From Streptomyces buecherae (lineage in GTDB: Bacteria; Actinomycetota; Actinomycetes; Streptomycetales; Streptomycetaceae), in assembly GCF_014295035.1 (NCBI RefSeq), contig NZ_CP060404.1, positions 1,902,001-1,966,000 of the forward strand: 64,000 nucleotides of DNA, given 5' to 3'. Positions 26,942-36,561 of the stretch are shown one piece after another. The notes below the pieces were generated by a model. It ran no database searches. It was not told where the DNA came from and saw only the letters and a program-made list of their open reading frames with translations. Numbering within the stretch: position 1 is the first letter of the stretch; every line of letters starts with the position of its first letter. A program made the translations under genes and the position numbers.

Positions 26942-27118
26942 ATGGACGCGTTCACCGCAGGACTTCTGCAGCGCATAGAGGCCACCGAAACCGACCTGAC
27001 CCGCGCCCGCGAGACGGGCGATGACTTCCTGGTCGAGGTGGAGCAGGCGGAACTGGACGATCTCCGCCGGCTGGCCGCCGAGCACGGCGTCCAGGTCACC
27101 GCCACCGCCACCGCCTGA
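26942..27118 (+). CDS. Small conserved-type acidic protein (58 residues)
   Basis: A short gene with strong features: ATG preceded by GAGGGG at good spacing, near-uniform G/C third positions, and a terminator just after the stop. The product (starting MDAFTAGLLQRIEATETDL) is almost entirely helical and acidic with a heptad-like pattern, probably one coiled-coil hairpin. It is divergent from cutR. I recognise no family. Confidence 0.75.
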   Translation: MDAFTAGLLQRIEATETDLTRARETGDDFLVEVEQAELDDLRRLAAEHGVQVTATATA

Positions 27119-27125
27119 CCCGACC

Positions 27126-27160
27126 CGACGCCCCGGTTCCCGCCCAGTACCGGGGCGTCG
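27126..27160. terminator. Terminator after the 58-residue gene
   Basis: CGACGCCCCGG (27126-27136) pairs perfectly with CCGGGGCGTCG (27150-27160). It sits between converging genes. Confidence 0.75.
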
Positions 27161-27197
27161 TGGTGTCCGGACGCGGGGCGCGGCGCCCTCCGGGCGG

Positions 27198-28010
27198 CTA
27201 GTCGTGCCAGGCGCCCAGGGCCTCCAGGCGGCTCTGGAGGGGGCCGAAGAAGCCCGGCGTGGCGGCTACGGCCAGGTCCGGGGAGAGCGGCTCGCCCGGG
27301 CGGCCACCCGTGTGCGCGCCGGCCTCCCGGGCGATGAGGTCGCCCGCCGCGTAGTCCCAGGCGTTGAGCCCGCGCTCGTAGTAGCCGTCGAGCCGGCCGC
27401 AGGCCACGTCGCACAGGTCGATGGCGGCCGAGCCGCCCCGGCGGATGTCCCGCACCTGCGGCAGCAGCGCCCGCACGACCTCGGCCTGGGCCACCTTGCG
27501 CTCGGTGAGGTAGCTGAAGCCCGTGCCGACCAGCGACTGCTCGAAGGGGGGTGCCGGGCGGACCCGTATCGGCCGGTCGCCGAGGTGGGCGCCGGCGCCG
27601 GCCACGGCGCGGAAGGTCTCGCCGCGCATCGGCACCTCCACGACGCCGACGAGGGTCTGCCCGTGCGCCTCGGCGGCGATGCTGACGGACCACGAGGGCA
27701 GCCCGTAGAGGTAGTTCACCGTGCCGTCGATCGGGTCGATCACCCAGCGCACGCCGCTGGTGCCCGCCCGGCTCGCGCCCTCCTCGCCGAGCAACCCGTC
27801 ATCCGGGCGCCGCTCGCCGACGAAGTCGGTGATCAGCCGCTCGGCCGCGATGTCCATCTCGGTCACGACGTCGATGGGGCTGGTCTTGGTGGCGGCTACG
27901 CCCAGGTCGGCGGGGCGGCCGTCGCGCAGCAACGCGCCCGCGCGGCGGGCCGCCTCCAGGGCGACGGTCAGGAGTTCGGCCTTGAGCTGGCCGGTCGGCT
28001 GGTCGTTCAC
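27198..28010 (-). CDS. Inositol monophosphatase family protein
   Basis: Protein of 270 residues with the complete metal-dependent phosphatase signature: GEEG (metal ligand), WVIDPIDGTVNYLYGLP, and the C-terminal AWDYAAGDLIAREAGA. It should dephosphorylate inositol-1-phosphate or a related sugar phosphate; in actinobacteria inositol feeds mycothiol and phosphatidylinositol. GTG start. It lies directly downstream of the ferrochelatase gene on the same strand, 85 bases apart. Confidence 0.93.
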   Translation of the reverse strand: MNDQPTGQLKAELLTVALEAARRAGALLRDGRPADLGVAATKTSPIDVVTEMDIAAERLITDFVGERRPDDGLLGEEGASRAGTSGVRWVIDPIDGTVNYLYGLPSWSVSIAAEAHGQTLVGVVEVPMRGETFRAVAGAGAHLGDRPIRVRPAPPFEQSLVGTGFSYLTERKVAQAEVVRALLPQVRDIRRGGSAAIDLCDVACGRLDGYYERGLNAWDYAAGDLIAREAGAHTGGRPGEPLSPDLAVAATPGFFGPLQSRLEALGAWHD

Positions 28011-28095
28011 GGTGCTCCTCGCGCTGGGCTGACAACGATGTTCCTCGATGGTGGCCGCGCCGCTGGCGCCTCGGCCGGACCCGGGTGCCGGTCGG

Positions 28096-29271
28096 TCACT
28101 CGGCTCCGGCGGCGGCCGGCCGTGGGGTGCGCGCCGGGCAGCAGCCCACCGGGCAGACGTCGTGGCTGGGCCCGAGCGCGCCCAGCGCGCACCGCTCGGG
28201 CGGGGCCGAGCCCGGCGTGGGCGCCGCGGCGAACCGCTCGGTGGCGGCCCGCTCCAGGACCAGGTCCCGCACCGCGGCGGCGAACCGCGGGTCGGCCCCG
28301 ACCGTCGCCGCCCGGGTCACCGGCAGGCCCAGCTCGGCGGCCTTGGCCCGGGCCTCGGTGTCCAGGTCGAACTTGACCTCCATGTGGTCCGAGACGAATC
28401 CGATCGGGACCATCACGGCCCCGGACACCCCGGCGCCGTGCAACTCCTCCAGGTGGTCGCAGATGTCCGGTTCGAGCCAGGGGATGTGCGGGGCGCCGCT
28501 GCGCGACTGGTAGACCAGCCGCCACGGGTACTCGACGCCGGTCCGCTCGCGCACCGCGTCCACGATCACCCGGGCCACGTCCCGGTGCTGGGCCACGTAG
28601 GCGCCGCCCTCCCCGCCCTCGGTGTGCACCGGGACCGGGCCGGAGGTGTCGGCGGCGGCCGTGGGGATGGAGTGGGTGGTGAACGCCAGGTGCGCCTCGG
28701 CGCGGGCCGCCGCGGGCAGCTCGGCCAGCGCCGCGAGGGTCGCGTCCACCATCGGCTCGACGAACCCCGGGTGGTTGAAGTAGTGCCGGATCTTGTCGAT
28801 GCGCGGCGGCTCCAGGCCCTCGTCGGCGAGGGTGGCGAGCGCGTCGGCGAGGTTCTCGCGGTACTGCCGGCAGCCCGAGTAGGACGCGTACGCGCTGGTG
28901 GCCAGCGTGAGGACTCGGCGGTGCCCGTCGCGGACCATCTCGCGCAGGGTGTCGGTGAGGTACGGCGCCCAGTTGCGGTTGCCCCAGTAGACGGGCAGGT
29001 CCAGGCCGTACTGGGCGAAGTCCTCGCGCAGCGCCCGCAGCAGCTCGCGGTTCTGGTCGTTGATCGGGCTGACCCCGCCGAACAGGAAGTAGTGCTGGCC
29101 GACCTCCTTCAGCCGTTCGCGGGGGATGCCCCGGCCGCGCGTCACGTTCTCCAGGAAGGGCACCACGTCGTCCGGGCCTTCGGGGCCGCCGAAGGACAAC
29201 AGGAGCAGCGCGTCGTACGGGGCGGCGGAGGTGGTCGGAGCGGGGGGTGCGGCAGGGGGCTCGGCAGACAT
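28096..29271 (-). CDS. hemH: Ferrochelatase (coproporphyrin type)
   Basis: Heme-biosynthesis enzyme of 391 residues that inserts ferrous iron into a porphyrin. Signatures include [21 protein letters not shown], the helix [19 protein letters not shown], catalytic His in LAFTTHSIP and [16 protein letters not shown]. In actinobacteria the substrate is coproporphyrin III (name cpfC also used). The C-terminal [19 protein letters not shown] provides cysteines for the [2Fe-2S] cluster seen in actinobacterial enzymes. ATG at 29271, divergent from an MFS gene. Confidence 0.95.
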   Translation of the reverse strand: MSAEPPAAPPAPTTSAAPYDALLLLSFGGPEGPDDVVPFLENVTRGRGIPRERLKEVGQHYFLFGGVSPINDQNRELLRALREDFAQYGLDLPVYWGNRNWAPYLTDTLREMVRDGHRRVLTLATSAYASYSGCRQYRENLADALATLADEGLEPPRIDKIRHYFNHPGFVEPMVDATLAALAELPAAARAEAHLAFTTHSIPTAAADTSGPVPVHTEGGEGGAYVAQHRDVARVIVDAVRERTGVEYPWRLVYQSRSGAPHIPWLEPDICDHLEELHGAGVSGAVMVPIGFVSDHMEVKFDLDTEARAKAAELGLPVTRAATVGADPRFAAAVRDLVLERAATERFAAAPTPGSAPPERCALGALGPSHDVCPVGCCPARTPRPAAAGAE

Positions 29272-29401
29272 GTGATCGATCCTGCCACCCGGGTCTGACG
29301 GCCGGGAAATACCCCTGCGTCGCGTCGCCGCGCGCCGTAAGCTGTATGGGCTCAAGACATCCCTTACCGGCAGGTCCCCCAGCGGCCCCTCGATCGGCGG
29401 A

Positions 29402-30715
29402 GTGCGTCCCGTGCCCAACCCGTATCGCGAGATCTTCGCCGTCCCCGGCGCTGCGGGCTTCTCCGCCGCGGGGTTCCTCGGCCGCATGCCGGTGGCGATG
29501 ATGAGCATCGGCGTGGTGACGATGATCTCGGAGATCACCGGTCGGTACGGGCTGGCCGGGGCGCTCGCCGCCACGCTGGCGATGTCGGGCGCGGTGATCG
29601 GCCCGCAGGTCTCCCGGCTCGTGGACCTCCACGGCCAGCGTCGCGTGCTGCGGCCGGCCGTGCTCATCGCGCTGACCGCCATCGCCGGCCTGCTGCTGAG
29701 CGCCGAGCGCGGCTGGCCGGACTGGCTGATGTTCGTGTGCGCGGCCTGCGGCGGCTGCGTGCCCTCGCTCGGCTCCATGATCAGGTCCCGCTGGGCGAAC
29801 ATCTACCGCGGCGAGCCGCGCCGGCTGCACACCGCGTACTCCTTCGAGTCCGTCGTGGACGAGCTGTGCTTCATCCTCGGGCCCATCATCGCCATCGGCC
29901 TGTCCACCACGTGGTTCCCGGAGGCCGGGCCGCTGGTGGCCGCGTGCTTCCTGGCCAGCGGCGTGTTCTGGCTCACCGCGCAGCGGGCCACCGAGCCGAC
30001 GCCGCAGCCGCGCGGCGACGACCACTCCAGGCGGTCGGCGCTGCGCTCCCCCGCGCTGCGCATCCTGGTGACCACCGGCGTGTTCAGCGGGGTGATCTTC
30101 AGCTCGGTCGACGTGGTCACGGTGGCCTTCGCCGAGGAGCAGGGCCACAAGTCGGCGGCGAGTCTGGTCCTGGCGACCTACGCGGCGGGCTCGTGCCTGG
30201 CCGGTGCCGTCTTCGGGCTGATGCACCTCACGGGACCGCCGGCGCGCCGCTGGCTGCTCGGCGTGTGCGCGATGGCCGCGAGCGTGCTGCCGCTGCCGTT
30301 CGTGGGGGGCCTGGGCTGGCTCACCGGGGTGCTGTTCATCGCGGGCCTTGCCATCGCGCCGACGGGCGTGACCATCATGTCCCTCATCCAGCACCACGTG
30401 CCCCGCGCCAAGCTGACCGAGGGCATGACCTGGGCCAGCACCGGGATCGCGACGGGCATCGCGCTCGGCGCGTTCGTCTCGGGGCGGGTGGTGGACAGGG
30501 CGGGGGCCGAGGTGGCGTACGCGGTGCCGGGGATCGCCGGGGTGGCCGCGGTGGCGCTCGCGTTCCTGGGCTACCGCCATGTCGTACCGGCACAGCGGGC
30601 GGAGACCATACCGCCGGCACAGGGAGGGACTGATGCGGATGGCCAGGACGGCGGCGAACGGCGCGAGAACGATGGTCGCGAGGAGGACGGGCGGCACTCC
30701 CAGCCCGTGGCGTAA
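29402..30715 (+). CDS. MFS transporter
   Basis: Membrane protein of 437 residues with about twelve hydrophobic helices and the inter-helix motif [14 protein letters not shown] after helix 2, as in major-facilitator drug or metabolite exporters. The hydrophilic tail (residues ~405-437) is rich in Asp, Gly and Arg. GTG start; a second GTG at 29411 is possible. The gene overlaps the following FAD-oxidase gene by 83 bases and probably shares its transcript. Substrate unknown. Confidence 0.9.
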   Translation: MRPVPNPYREIFAVPGAAGFSAAGFLGRMPVAMMSIGVVTMISEITGRYGLAGALAATLAMSGAVIGPQVSRLVDLHGQRRVLRPAVLIALTAIAGLLLSAERGWPDWLMFVCAACGGCVPSLGSMIRSRWANIYRGEPRRLHTAYSFESVVDELCFILGPIIAIGLSTTWFPEAGPLVAACFLASGVFWLTAQRATEPTPQPRGDDHSRRSALRSPALRILVTTGVFSGVIFSSVDVVTVAFAEEQGHKSAASLVLATYAAGSCLAGAVFGLMHLTGPPARRWLLGVCAMAASVLPLPFVGGLGWLTGVLFIAGLAIAPTGVTIMSLIQHHVPRAKLTEGMTWASTGIATGIALGAFVSGRVVDRAGAEVAYAVPGIAGVAAVALAFLGYRHVVPAQRAETIPPAQGGTDADGQDGGERRENDGREEDGRHSQPVA

Positions 30716-31994
30716 CTGGGCCGGCAACGTGACGGCCCGGCCGGCTCGGGTCGTCGCGCCGACCAGCACGGCGGAGGTCGTCGACGCGGTGCGCTCGGCG
30801 GTCGACGCGGGGCTGCCGGTCAAGGCCGTCGGCACGGGGCACTCGTTCACCGCTACGGCCGCCACCGACGGGCTGCTCATCCGCCCGGAGCGACTGACCG
30901 GGGTGCACGCCCTGGACACGGCGGCCGGCACCGTCACCGTCGCCGCCGGCACCTCACTCAAACGGCTGAACGCGACGCTGGCCGCGCACGGCCTGTCGCT
31001 GGCCAACATGGGCGACATCATGGAGCAGACGGCCGCCGGCGCCACCAGCACCGGCACGCACGGCACCGGCCGCTCCTCCGCCTCGCTCTCGGCGCAGCTC
31101 ACCGCCCTGGAGTTGGTGACGGCCGACGGCGAGGTGCTGCACTGCTCGGCCACCGAGAACCCGGACGTCTTCGCCAGCGCCCGCGTCGGGCTCGGGGCAC
31201 TCGGCGTCGTGACGGCCCTCACCTTCACGGTGGAGCCCGAGTTCCTGCTGACCGCCCGCGAGGAACCGATGACGTTCGACCAGGTCACCGAGGACTTCGA
31301 GCAGTTGGTGACCGAGAACGAGCACTTCGAGTTCTACTGGTTCCCGCACACCGGGAACTGCCTCACCAAGCGCAACAACCGCAGCGCGGGCCCCCTCGCC
31401 CCGGCCGGCCGGATCAGCGCCTGGGTGGAGGACGAACTGCTCTCCAACGGCCTCTTCCAGGCGGCGTGCGCCGTGGGCCGCGCCGTTCCGGCGACCATCC
31501 CGGGCATCGCCCAGGTCTCCAGCCGCGCGCTGTCCGCCCGCACCTACACGGACATCCCGTACAAGGTGTTCACCAGCCCGCGCCGGGTCCGGTTCGTCGA
31601 GTGCGAGTACGCGCTGCCGCGCGCGGCTGCCATCGAGGCGCTGCGCGAGCTGCGGGCGATGATCGAGCGCACGGGGGCGCGGGTCAGCTTCCCGGTGGAG
31701 GTACGCACCGCGCCCGCCGACGACATCCCGCTGTCCACCGCGTCCGGGCGCGACACGGCCTACCTGGCGGTGCACATGTACCGCGGCACCCCGCACGAGG
31801 CGTACTTCAGCGCGGCGGAGCGCATCATGACGGCGCACGGCGGCCGGCCACACTGGGGCAAGCTGCACAGTCGGGACGCGGAGTACCTGTCCGGCGTGTA
31901 TCCGCGGTTCGCCGAGTTCACCGCGGTCCGCGACCGACTCGACCCCCACCGCACGTTCGGCAACGCGTATCTGCGCCGGGTGCTCGGCGACTGA
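30633..31994 (+). CDS. FAD-linked oxidase, D-arabinono-1,4-lactone oxidase family
   Basis: Vanillyl-alcohol-oxidase-type flavoenzyme of 453 residues. The N-terminal FAD domain shows RPARVVAPTSTAEVVDAV, VKAVGTGHSFT (the His commonly binds FAD covalently) and GDIMEQTAAGATSTGTHGTG; the C-terminal ALO domain carries RFVECEYALPR and HWGKLHSRDAEYL. It probably oxidises an aldonolactone or sugar alcohol (alditol oxidase is an alternative). ATG at 30633 with GGGAGGG upstream. Confidence 0.9.
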   Translation: MRMARTAANGARTMVARRTGGTPSPWRNWAGNVTARPARVVAPTSTAEVVDAVRSAVDAGLPVKAVGTGHSFTATAATDGLLIRPERLTGVHALDTAAGTVTVAAGTSLKRLNATLAAHGLSLANMGDIMEQTAAGATSTGTHGTGRSSASLSAQLTALELVTADGEVLHCSATENPDVFASARVGLGALGVVTALTFTVEPEFLLTAREEPMTFDQVTEDFEQLVTENEHFEFYWFPHTGNCLTKRNNRSAGPLAPAGRISAWVEDELLSNGLFQAACAVGRAVPATIPGIAQVSSRALSARTYTDIPYKVFTSPRRVRFVECEYALPRAAAIEALRELRAMIERTGARVSFPVEVRTAPADDIPLSTASGRDTAYLAVHMYRGTPHEAYFSAAERIMTAHGGRPHWGKLHSRDAEYLSGVYPRFAEFTAVRDRLDPHRTFGNAYLRRVLGD

Positions 31995-32091
31995 GCCGGC
32001 CCCGACAGCGGCCCGCCCCGACCGCGAGGCCCCGCCCGACCCGCGCGGACCGGCGCCGGCGCTCGCGCTCCGGGCGGCATGCGTACGCGGC

Positions 32092-32112
32092 CGGCGCCGG
32101 GGTTCGGCGCCG
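32092..32112. terminator. Hairpin between FAD oxidase and membrane protein genes
   Basis: CGGCGCCG repeats in inverted orientation around GGGTT between two converging genes. Confidence 0.45.
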
Positions 32113-32161
32113 ACCGCGTGGTGGGGATGGGAGTACGGGACCTGACGTGTGGGCGGCGGGG

Positions 32162-33499
32162 TCAGTCGGCCTGGGACGTCGCGGGCCCGCCCTGGCCCGC
32201 GTTCTGGCCGGGGCGCTGTCCGCCGTCAACGGTGCCGTCCCCCTCCGCCGTGGCGCCCCCGCCGTCGGTGCCCGGGCCGCTCTCACCTCCGGTGCCGGGC
32301 GGCGTGGGGGCGATGGTGCCCGGCGTCGAGGGCGTGCCGGGCTTCGACGGGGTGCCGGACCCGGGACCGGGCGTCCGCTGGTCTCCGCCGCCCGTGGGGG
32401 CGGGGGCGGGCGGGGTGGTCGGCGTGCGGGTGGGGTCGGTGGCGCCGCCGCCGGGCCGCGTCTCGTCCGGCGTCGAGTCGGGGTCGCGCCCCTCCTCGTC
32501 CTGCCGGTCGTCCTCGCCGGTCGCCGGCCGCTCAGTGGTGGGCGCCGGGTCGGGCCGGGCCGGGCGGTCCACGCTCCGGGAGACGCTGTTGCTGAACGTG
32601 GTGCCTGACTTGTCGTCGCCCCACACGTTGGACACCGGCCCGCCCGCGGCCCACTCGATGCCCGTGATCAGCGCCATGGCCAGCAGGAACACGCCGAGCG
32701 CGGCCAGTGCCAGGCGCCTGCCGCCCCGCCACCTGGTGCCGTGCGTGGTGGCGTCGGTGAACTCGTCGGCGGGCGCCCCTGACGTGTCGCCCGCGTCCCG
32801 CGCCGGCGGCGGCCCGTCGGTGGTCGCCGCCTCGGGCCAACGCAGTTGCCGCGTCGCCTGGTCCACTCGCCGCAGCGCCCGGGTGCGGTTGGCGTCGGCG
32901 CCCGGTCGGGCCTCGGGCGGCCCGGCGCCGGAGGCCCGCGGCAGCGCCCGGGTGCGGTCCGCCTCCTCCGCCATCGCGGCGGCCGACGCGCGGGGCATCA
33001 TGCGCGTGCGCTCCAGGTCGGACCGCGGCAGCGGCCGGGTGCGGTCGGCGTCCGCCATGGGCAGCGGACGCGTCGCGGTCTCGTCGCGCGGAGCGTCGGC
33101 CCCACGACCATCGGCCGGCGCCGGCGCGCGATGAGCGGCGCCCGGGGCCGGCGACCGGCGCGCGCTGGTGTGCGCGTGCCGGGAGGGTGGCGCGGAGGCT
33201 CGTGTCGCCTCCGGCGCGCCGTCGCCGGTGTGGGGCACCTGTCGAGCACGCGGTCGATGGTGGACCGTGACCACGCGGAGCTGCTCCCCCGTGCGGTGGA
33301 AAAAGTGCTGGAAGACGGAGCCGCCCGCGGTGGCCACCACGCTGACCACGCCCGCGCCGATGATGGTTCCGTACACGCCGAGTCGAGAGGCGAGCACGGC
33401 GGCGGCCACGGCCGCCAGGGCACTGCCGGCGACCTGAGCGACACTCAGTTCGAGCCGCTTCGTCTTCTCTTTTGCCTCACTTTCCGTTGTGTTGCGCAT
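32162..33499 (-). CDS. Single-pass membrane protein with RTRxLPR repeats
   Basis: Protein of 445 residues without a recognised family. Two hydrophobic segments lie near the N-terminus (VAGSALAAVAAAVLAS and GTIIGAGVVSVVATAGG), then a long disordered cytoplasmic-type stretch with at least five copies of a motif like DRTRPLPR, a strong membrane helix (LALAALGVFLLAMALITGI, ~residues 265-285) and a Pro/Thr/Gly-rich outer region to the end. ATG at 33499 with AGAGG upstream; the frame is open further upstream without a good start. The Thr in each RTR motif could be a kinase target. It is divergent from sepH. Confidence 0.75.
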   Translation of the reverse strand: MRNTTESEAKEKTKRLELSVAQVAGSALAAVAAAVLASRLGVYGTIIGAGVVSVVATAGGSVFQHFFHRTGEQLRVVTVHHRPRARQVPHTGDGAPEATRASAPPSRHAHTSARRSPAPGAAHRAPAPADGRGADAPRDETATRPLPMADADRTRPLPRSDLERTRMMPRASAAAMAEEADRTRALPRASGAGPPEARPGADANRTRALRRVDQATRQLRWPEAATTDGPPPARDAGDTSGAPADEFTDATTHGTRWRGGRRLALAALGVFLLAMALITGIEWAAGGPVSNVWGDDKSGTTFSNSVSRSVDRPARPDPAPTTERPATGEDDRQDEEGRDPDSTPDETRPGGGATDPTRTPTTPPAPAPTGGGDQRTPGPGSGTPSKPGTPSTPGTIAPTPPGTGGESGPGTDGGGATAEGDGTVDGGQRPGQNAGQGGPATSQAD

Positions 33500-33998
33500 C
33501 TCCCGCCTCTGGTCACGTTTCGATCCTCCTTGCACAAAGAAGTGACATTTGGGCGAAGCTGACAGTTCCGGTTCCGTCGATTCTGTGAAACTCGACACCC
33601 GAGCGCCCGATCAGGCAGCCTTTGCGGTCCTTCAACTCCCCTGGCCCACGACAACTTCGATGGCGCGGCGGTCCTCCCACATGGCCCAAATGGAGTACTG
33701 TTGCGAACCCCGGCCTCGCCATCCCGCCCGGCCGCCCGGACCGAGCGGGAGAGGCCATCGGCGCCAACTCGACCAGCGGCGCCGCGACATGGCATGGCGC
33801 GTACTACGCAGAGTGACCTATCGTCTCTTTGGGTCGTAAACACGTCACCGTGCCATAACGGCGGATCAGAGCCTAGGCTCGACACGCCAGGCAACTCGGC
33901 AATGTTGTGGCAGGCTGCACCTGGGCAGGTCACACTCATCTAGCGGGAGAACGGCAGCGACGCACGTGACGTCGGCAGGCACCACCCGGGAGGTTCCC
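33500..33998. other. Intergenic region upstream of sepH
   Basis: About 500 bases of mixed composition (A/T-richer at 33500-33560 and 33790-33880), holding divergent promoters. A possible sepH -10 element TAGGCT lies at 33873-33878. Short frames here lack starts or normal codon use, and no gene was accepted. Confidence 0.45.
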
Positions 33999-35036
33999 AT
34001 GCCCGAACTGCGTGTCGTGGCCGTCAGCAACGACGGCACACGGCTGGTGCTCAAGGCTGCGGACAGCACGGAGTACACGCTTCCGATCGACGAGCGGCTG
34101 CGCGCTGCCGTGCGCAACGACCGTGCTCGGCTCGGCCAGATCGAGATCGAGGTCGAGAGCCACCTGCGGCCCCGGGACATCCAGGCCCGGATACGAGCCG
34201 GCGCGTCGGCCGAAGAGGTCGCCCAGCTCGCGGGCATTCCCGTCGAGCGCGTGCGCAGGTTCGAGGGCCCCGTACTGGCGGAGCGCGCGTTCATGGCCGA
34301 GCGCGCTCGCAAGACTCCCGTGCGCCGCCCCGGCGAGAACACCGGCCCGCAGCTCGGTGAGTCCGTCACCGAGCGGCTGTTGCTGCGCGGGGCGGACAAG
34401 GACGCCACGCAGTGGGACTCGTGGCGGCGCGACGACGGCACCTGGGAGGTGCTGCTCGTCTACCGCGTCGCGGGCGAGACCCACACGGCGAGCTGGACCT
34501 ACGACCCGCCGCGCCGCCTGGTGCAGGCCGTGGACGAAGAGGCCAGGTCGCTGATCGGCGAGGCCGACGACAGCCCGGAGCCGAGCTTCCCGTTCGTACC
34601 GCGCATCGCGCGGCTACCGCGCGACCGGCCGCTGGACCGCACCCCGCAGCGGCACCCGTCGGGCGCGGCCGACGATGTGGAGTCGGCACCCGCCGTGCTC
34701 GACGAGGCGCCGGCCGAGCGGGACTCGCTGACCAGCCTGTTGGAGGCCGTGCCCAGCTTCCGGGGCGACATGGTCGTGCCGGAGCCCGTGCAGGCGCCCC
34801 ACCCGCCGGATGAGCCCATCGAGGAGGCGGAGCCGGTGGAGCCGGCCCCCGCGGCGAGCGCCGGTTCGGCGTACGCGGACGTGCTGATGCCCCGGGCGGT
34901 CGCCGGCCACCGCGATCGGTTGACGGGGACGACGGACCGGCAGGCCGAGGCGGACGGCGTGCGCCCGGGTCGCCGCGCGGCCGTGCCGAGCTGGGACGAG
35001 ATCGTTTTCGGCACCCGGCGCAAGAAGCAGGAATAG
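33999..35036 (+). CDS. sepH: Cell division protein SepH
   Basis: Protein of 345 residues matching the actinobacterial division factor SepH (DUF3071). The conserved N-terminal domain begins MPELRVVAVSNDGTRLVLK and includes a helix-turn-helix (DIQARIRAGASAEEVAQLAGIPVERVRRFEG, shortened here as RDIQARIRAG...VRRFEG) and SWTYDPPRRLVQAV; a long disordered acidic/Pro-rich region leads to the basic conserved C-terminus VPSWDEIVFGTRRKKQE. In S. venezuelae SepH binds FtsZ and promotes Z-ring assembly. ATG with GGGAGG upstream. Confidence 0.95.
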   Translation: MPELRVVAVSNDGTRLVLKAADSTEYTLPIDERLRAAVRNDRARLGQIEIEVESHLRPRDIQARIRAGASAEEVAQLAGIPVERVRRFEGPVLAERAFMAERARKTPVRRPGENTGPQLGESVTERLLLRGADKDATQWDSWRRDDGTWEVLLVYRVAGETHTASWTYDPPRRLVQAVDEEARSLIGEADDSPEPSFPFVPRIARLPRDRPLDRTPQRHPSGAADDVESAPAVLDEAPAERDSLTSLLEAVPSFRGDMVVPEPVQAPHPPDEPIEEAEPVEPAPAASAGSAYADVLMPRAVAGHRDRLTGTTDRQAEADGVRPGRRAAVPSWDEIVFGTRRKKQE

Positions 35037-35401
35037 CGGCGACGGGCGCGGGCATGGGCGGAGGTGCGACGATGACCACCGCGCGCCACCGTGCCGTCCC
35101 GCGCCTGGCCACCGCGCACCCGCGCGCCTTCGCCCTGCCCCGTTCCGTCGGCCAGGCCCCGCTGGCGCGCCGGCGTTGCTGTCGCGCCGGCAGGGCCCGC
35201 TGGCCGACCGGCCGGCGGGCCGCCGTGCGTTGGCTACCCCGCACGCTCGCCGTACGGGGCGGGGCCCGGCGCGGCGCGGGCGGCGCCCGGCGCCGGGCCC
35301 GTGACCTGCCGACCGGTCGGGCCAGGGCCCCGGCGCGTACGGACGGCGGCTCCCGCGTTCCGTTAGTCACCCGGCGGGGCCCGGCCCAGGGGGTCGGGCC
35401 G
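35037..35401. other. Gene-poor GC-rich spacer
   Basis: About 365 bases between converging sepH and the sulfurtransferase gene. It is extremely GC-rich, with GCGCCGG-type inverted repeats around 35160-35210. A plus-strand frame from 35072 looks coding by third-position GC but runs antisense through the next gene and contains TTA and CTA codons; not accepted as a gene. Confidence 0.5.
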
Positions 35402-36286
35402 CTAGCCCGGTTCGGCGCCGGTGGCCACCGGGCGGGACGGGTTGCCGGACCACTCGCTCCACGATCCGACGTACAGCGCCGCCGGCACCCCGGCCACCGC
35501 CAGGGCCAGCACCTCGTGGGCGCCGGAGACGCCGGAGCCGCAGTAGACGCCGACCTCGGCCGTCTCCGTGGCGCCGAGCGCCGCGAAGCGCTCGGCGAGT
35601 TGGGCGGGCGGCAGGAAGCGGCCGTCCTCGCCCACGTTCTCGGTGGTGGGCGCGGAGAGTGCGCCCGGGATGTGTCCCGCCACCCGGTCGATGGGCTCCA
35701 CCTCGCCCCGGTAGCGGTTCCCCGCCCGCGCGTCCAGCAGCACCCCGCGGCGGGCCAGTTCGGCCGCCCCGTCCGCGTCGAGCAGCGGCAACCCGCCTGG
35801 GCGTGGCGTGAAGTCGCCTACGGCCGGCTCCGGAACCTCCACGCTGACCGGCCCGTCGGCGGCGAGCCACGCGCTCAGCCCGCCGTCCAGGACACGCACC
35901 GAGGGGTGGCCGGCCCAGCGCAGCAGCCACCAGGCGCGGGCGGCGGCCCAACCGCCGGAAGGCGACGGCGGGTCACCCGCTCCGCCGTCGTAGACGACCA
36001 CCGGATGCTGGGCACGCACCCCGGCCCGGCGCATCGCGGCGCCGAAGACCTCCAGGTCGGGCAGCGGGTGGCGGCCCGCGGGGCCGGGCGGGCCGGCGAG
36101 TTCGGCCTCCAGGTCGACGAAGACGGCACCGGGCAGGTGCCCCGCCTCGTACGCGGCGCGGCCGGACTTCTCCCCGGCGGCGCGACCGCCGGGCGGCGTC
36201 ATCTGCCAGCGGATGTCGAGCAGCAGCGGGGGCCGGGGAGCGGCCAGTTCGGCGGCGAGGTCGCGAGGCGTGATGGTGACGTTCAT
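35402..36286 (-). CDS. sseA: Sulfurtransferase (two-rhodanese, mercaptopyruvate type)
   Basis: Protein of 294 residues made of two rhodanese domains. The N-terminal one is non-catalytic (VVYDGGAGDPPSPSGG); the C-terminal one has the active-site loop CGSGVSGAHEVLAL. CGSGV matches 3-mercaptopyruvate sulfurtransferases, in contrast to the CRKGVT of thiosulfate enzymes. It moves sulfur from mercaptopyruvate to thiols or cyanide. ATG at 36286 with GAGG upstream; an in-frame ATG nine bases earlier is an alternative. Confidence 0.9.
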   Translation of the reverse strand: MNVTITPRDLAAELAAPRPPLLLDIRWQMTPPGGRAAGEKSGRAAYEAGHLPGAVFVDLEAELAGPPGPAGRHPLPDLEVFGAAMRRAGVRAQHPVVVYDGGAGDPPSPSGGWAAARAWWLLRWAGHPSVRVLDGGLSAWLAADGPVSVEVPEPAVGDFTPRPGGLPLLDADGAAELARRGVLLDARAGNRYRGEVEPIDRVAGHIPGALSAPTTENVGEDGRFLPPAQLAERFAALGATETAEVGVYCGSGVSGAHEVLALAVAGVPAALYVGSWSEWSGNPSRPVATGAEPG

Positions 36287-36561
36287 GGCTCTCATCCTCG
36301 CGTAATCGCGCCCGCGCCGTACGAATCGCGCCGAACCCGGCGTACGACCGATCGACACCGGCCCGCTACCTCGGTGCACGAGGTGCGCCATGGCGAAGCG
36401 GGCATGGTTCGAGGGGAACCCGGGCAGTGCGGCGCGGTCGGAGAGCGCACCACGACCGCTACTGCGAGCATCTGGGAAGACCCGTTCCGTAACAACCTCG
36501 CGTGCCGCGTCGGCACGGGGGTATTCAAGCCACACGACGACGTTCCAAGGAGACGAAGACG

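Noticed and set aside
33640-33720. Minus-strand frame ending SIWAMWEDRRAIEVVVGQGS upstream of sepH
   Set aside because: The residues look protein-like, but no start codon with a ribosome site gives more than about 16 residues. It may be a gene remnant; not strong enough to list.
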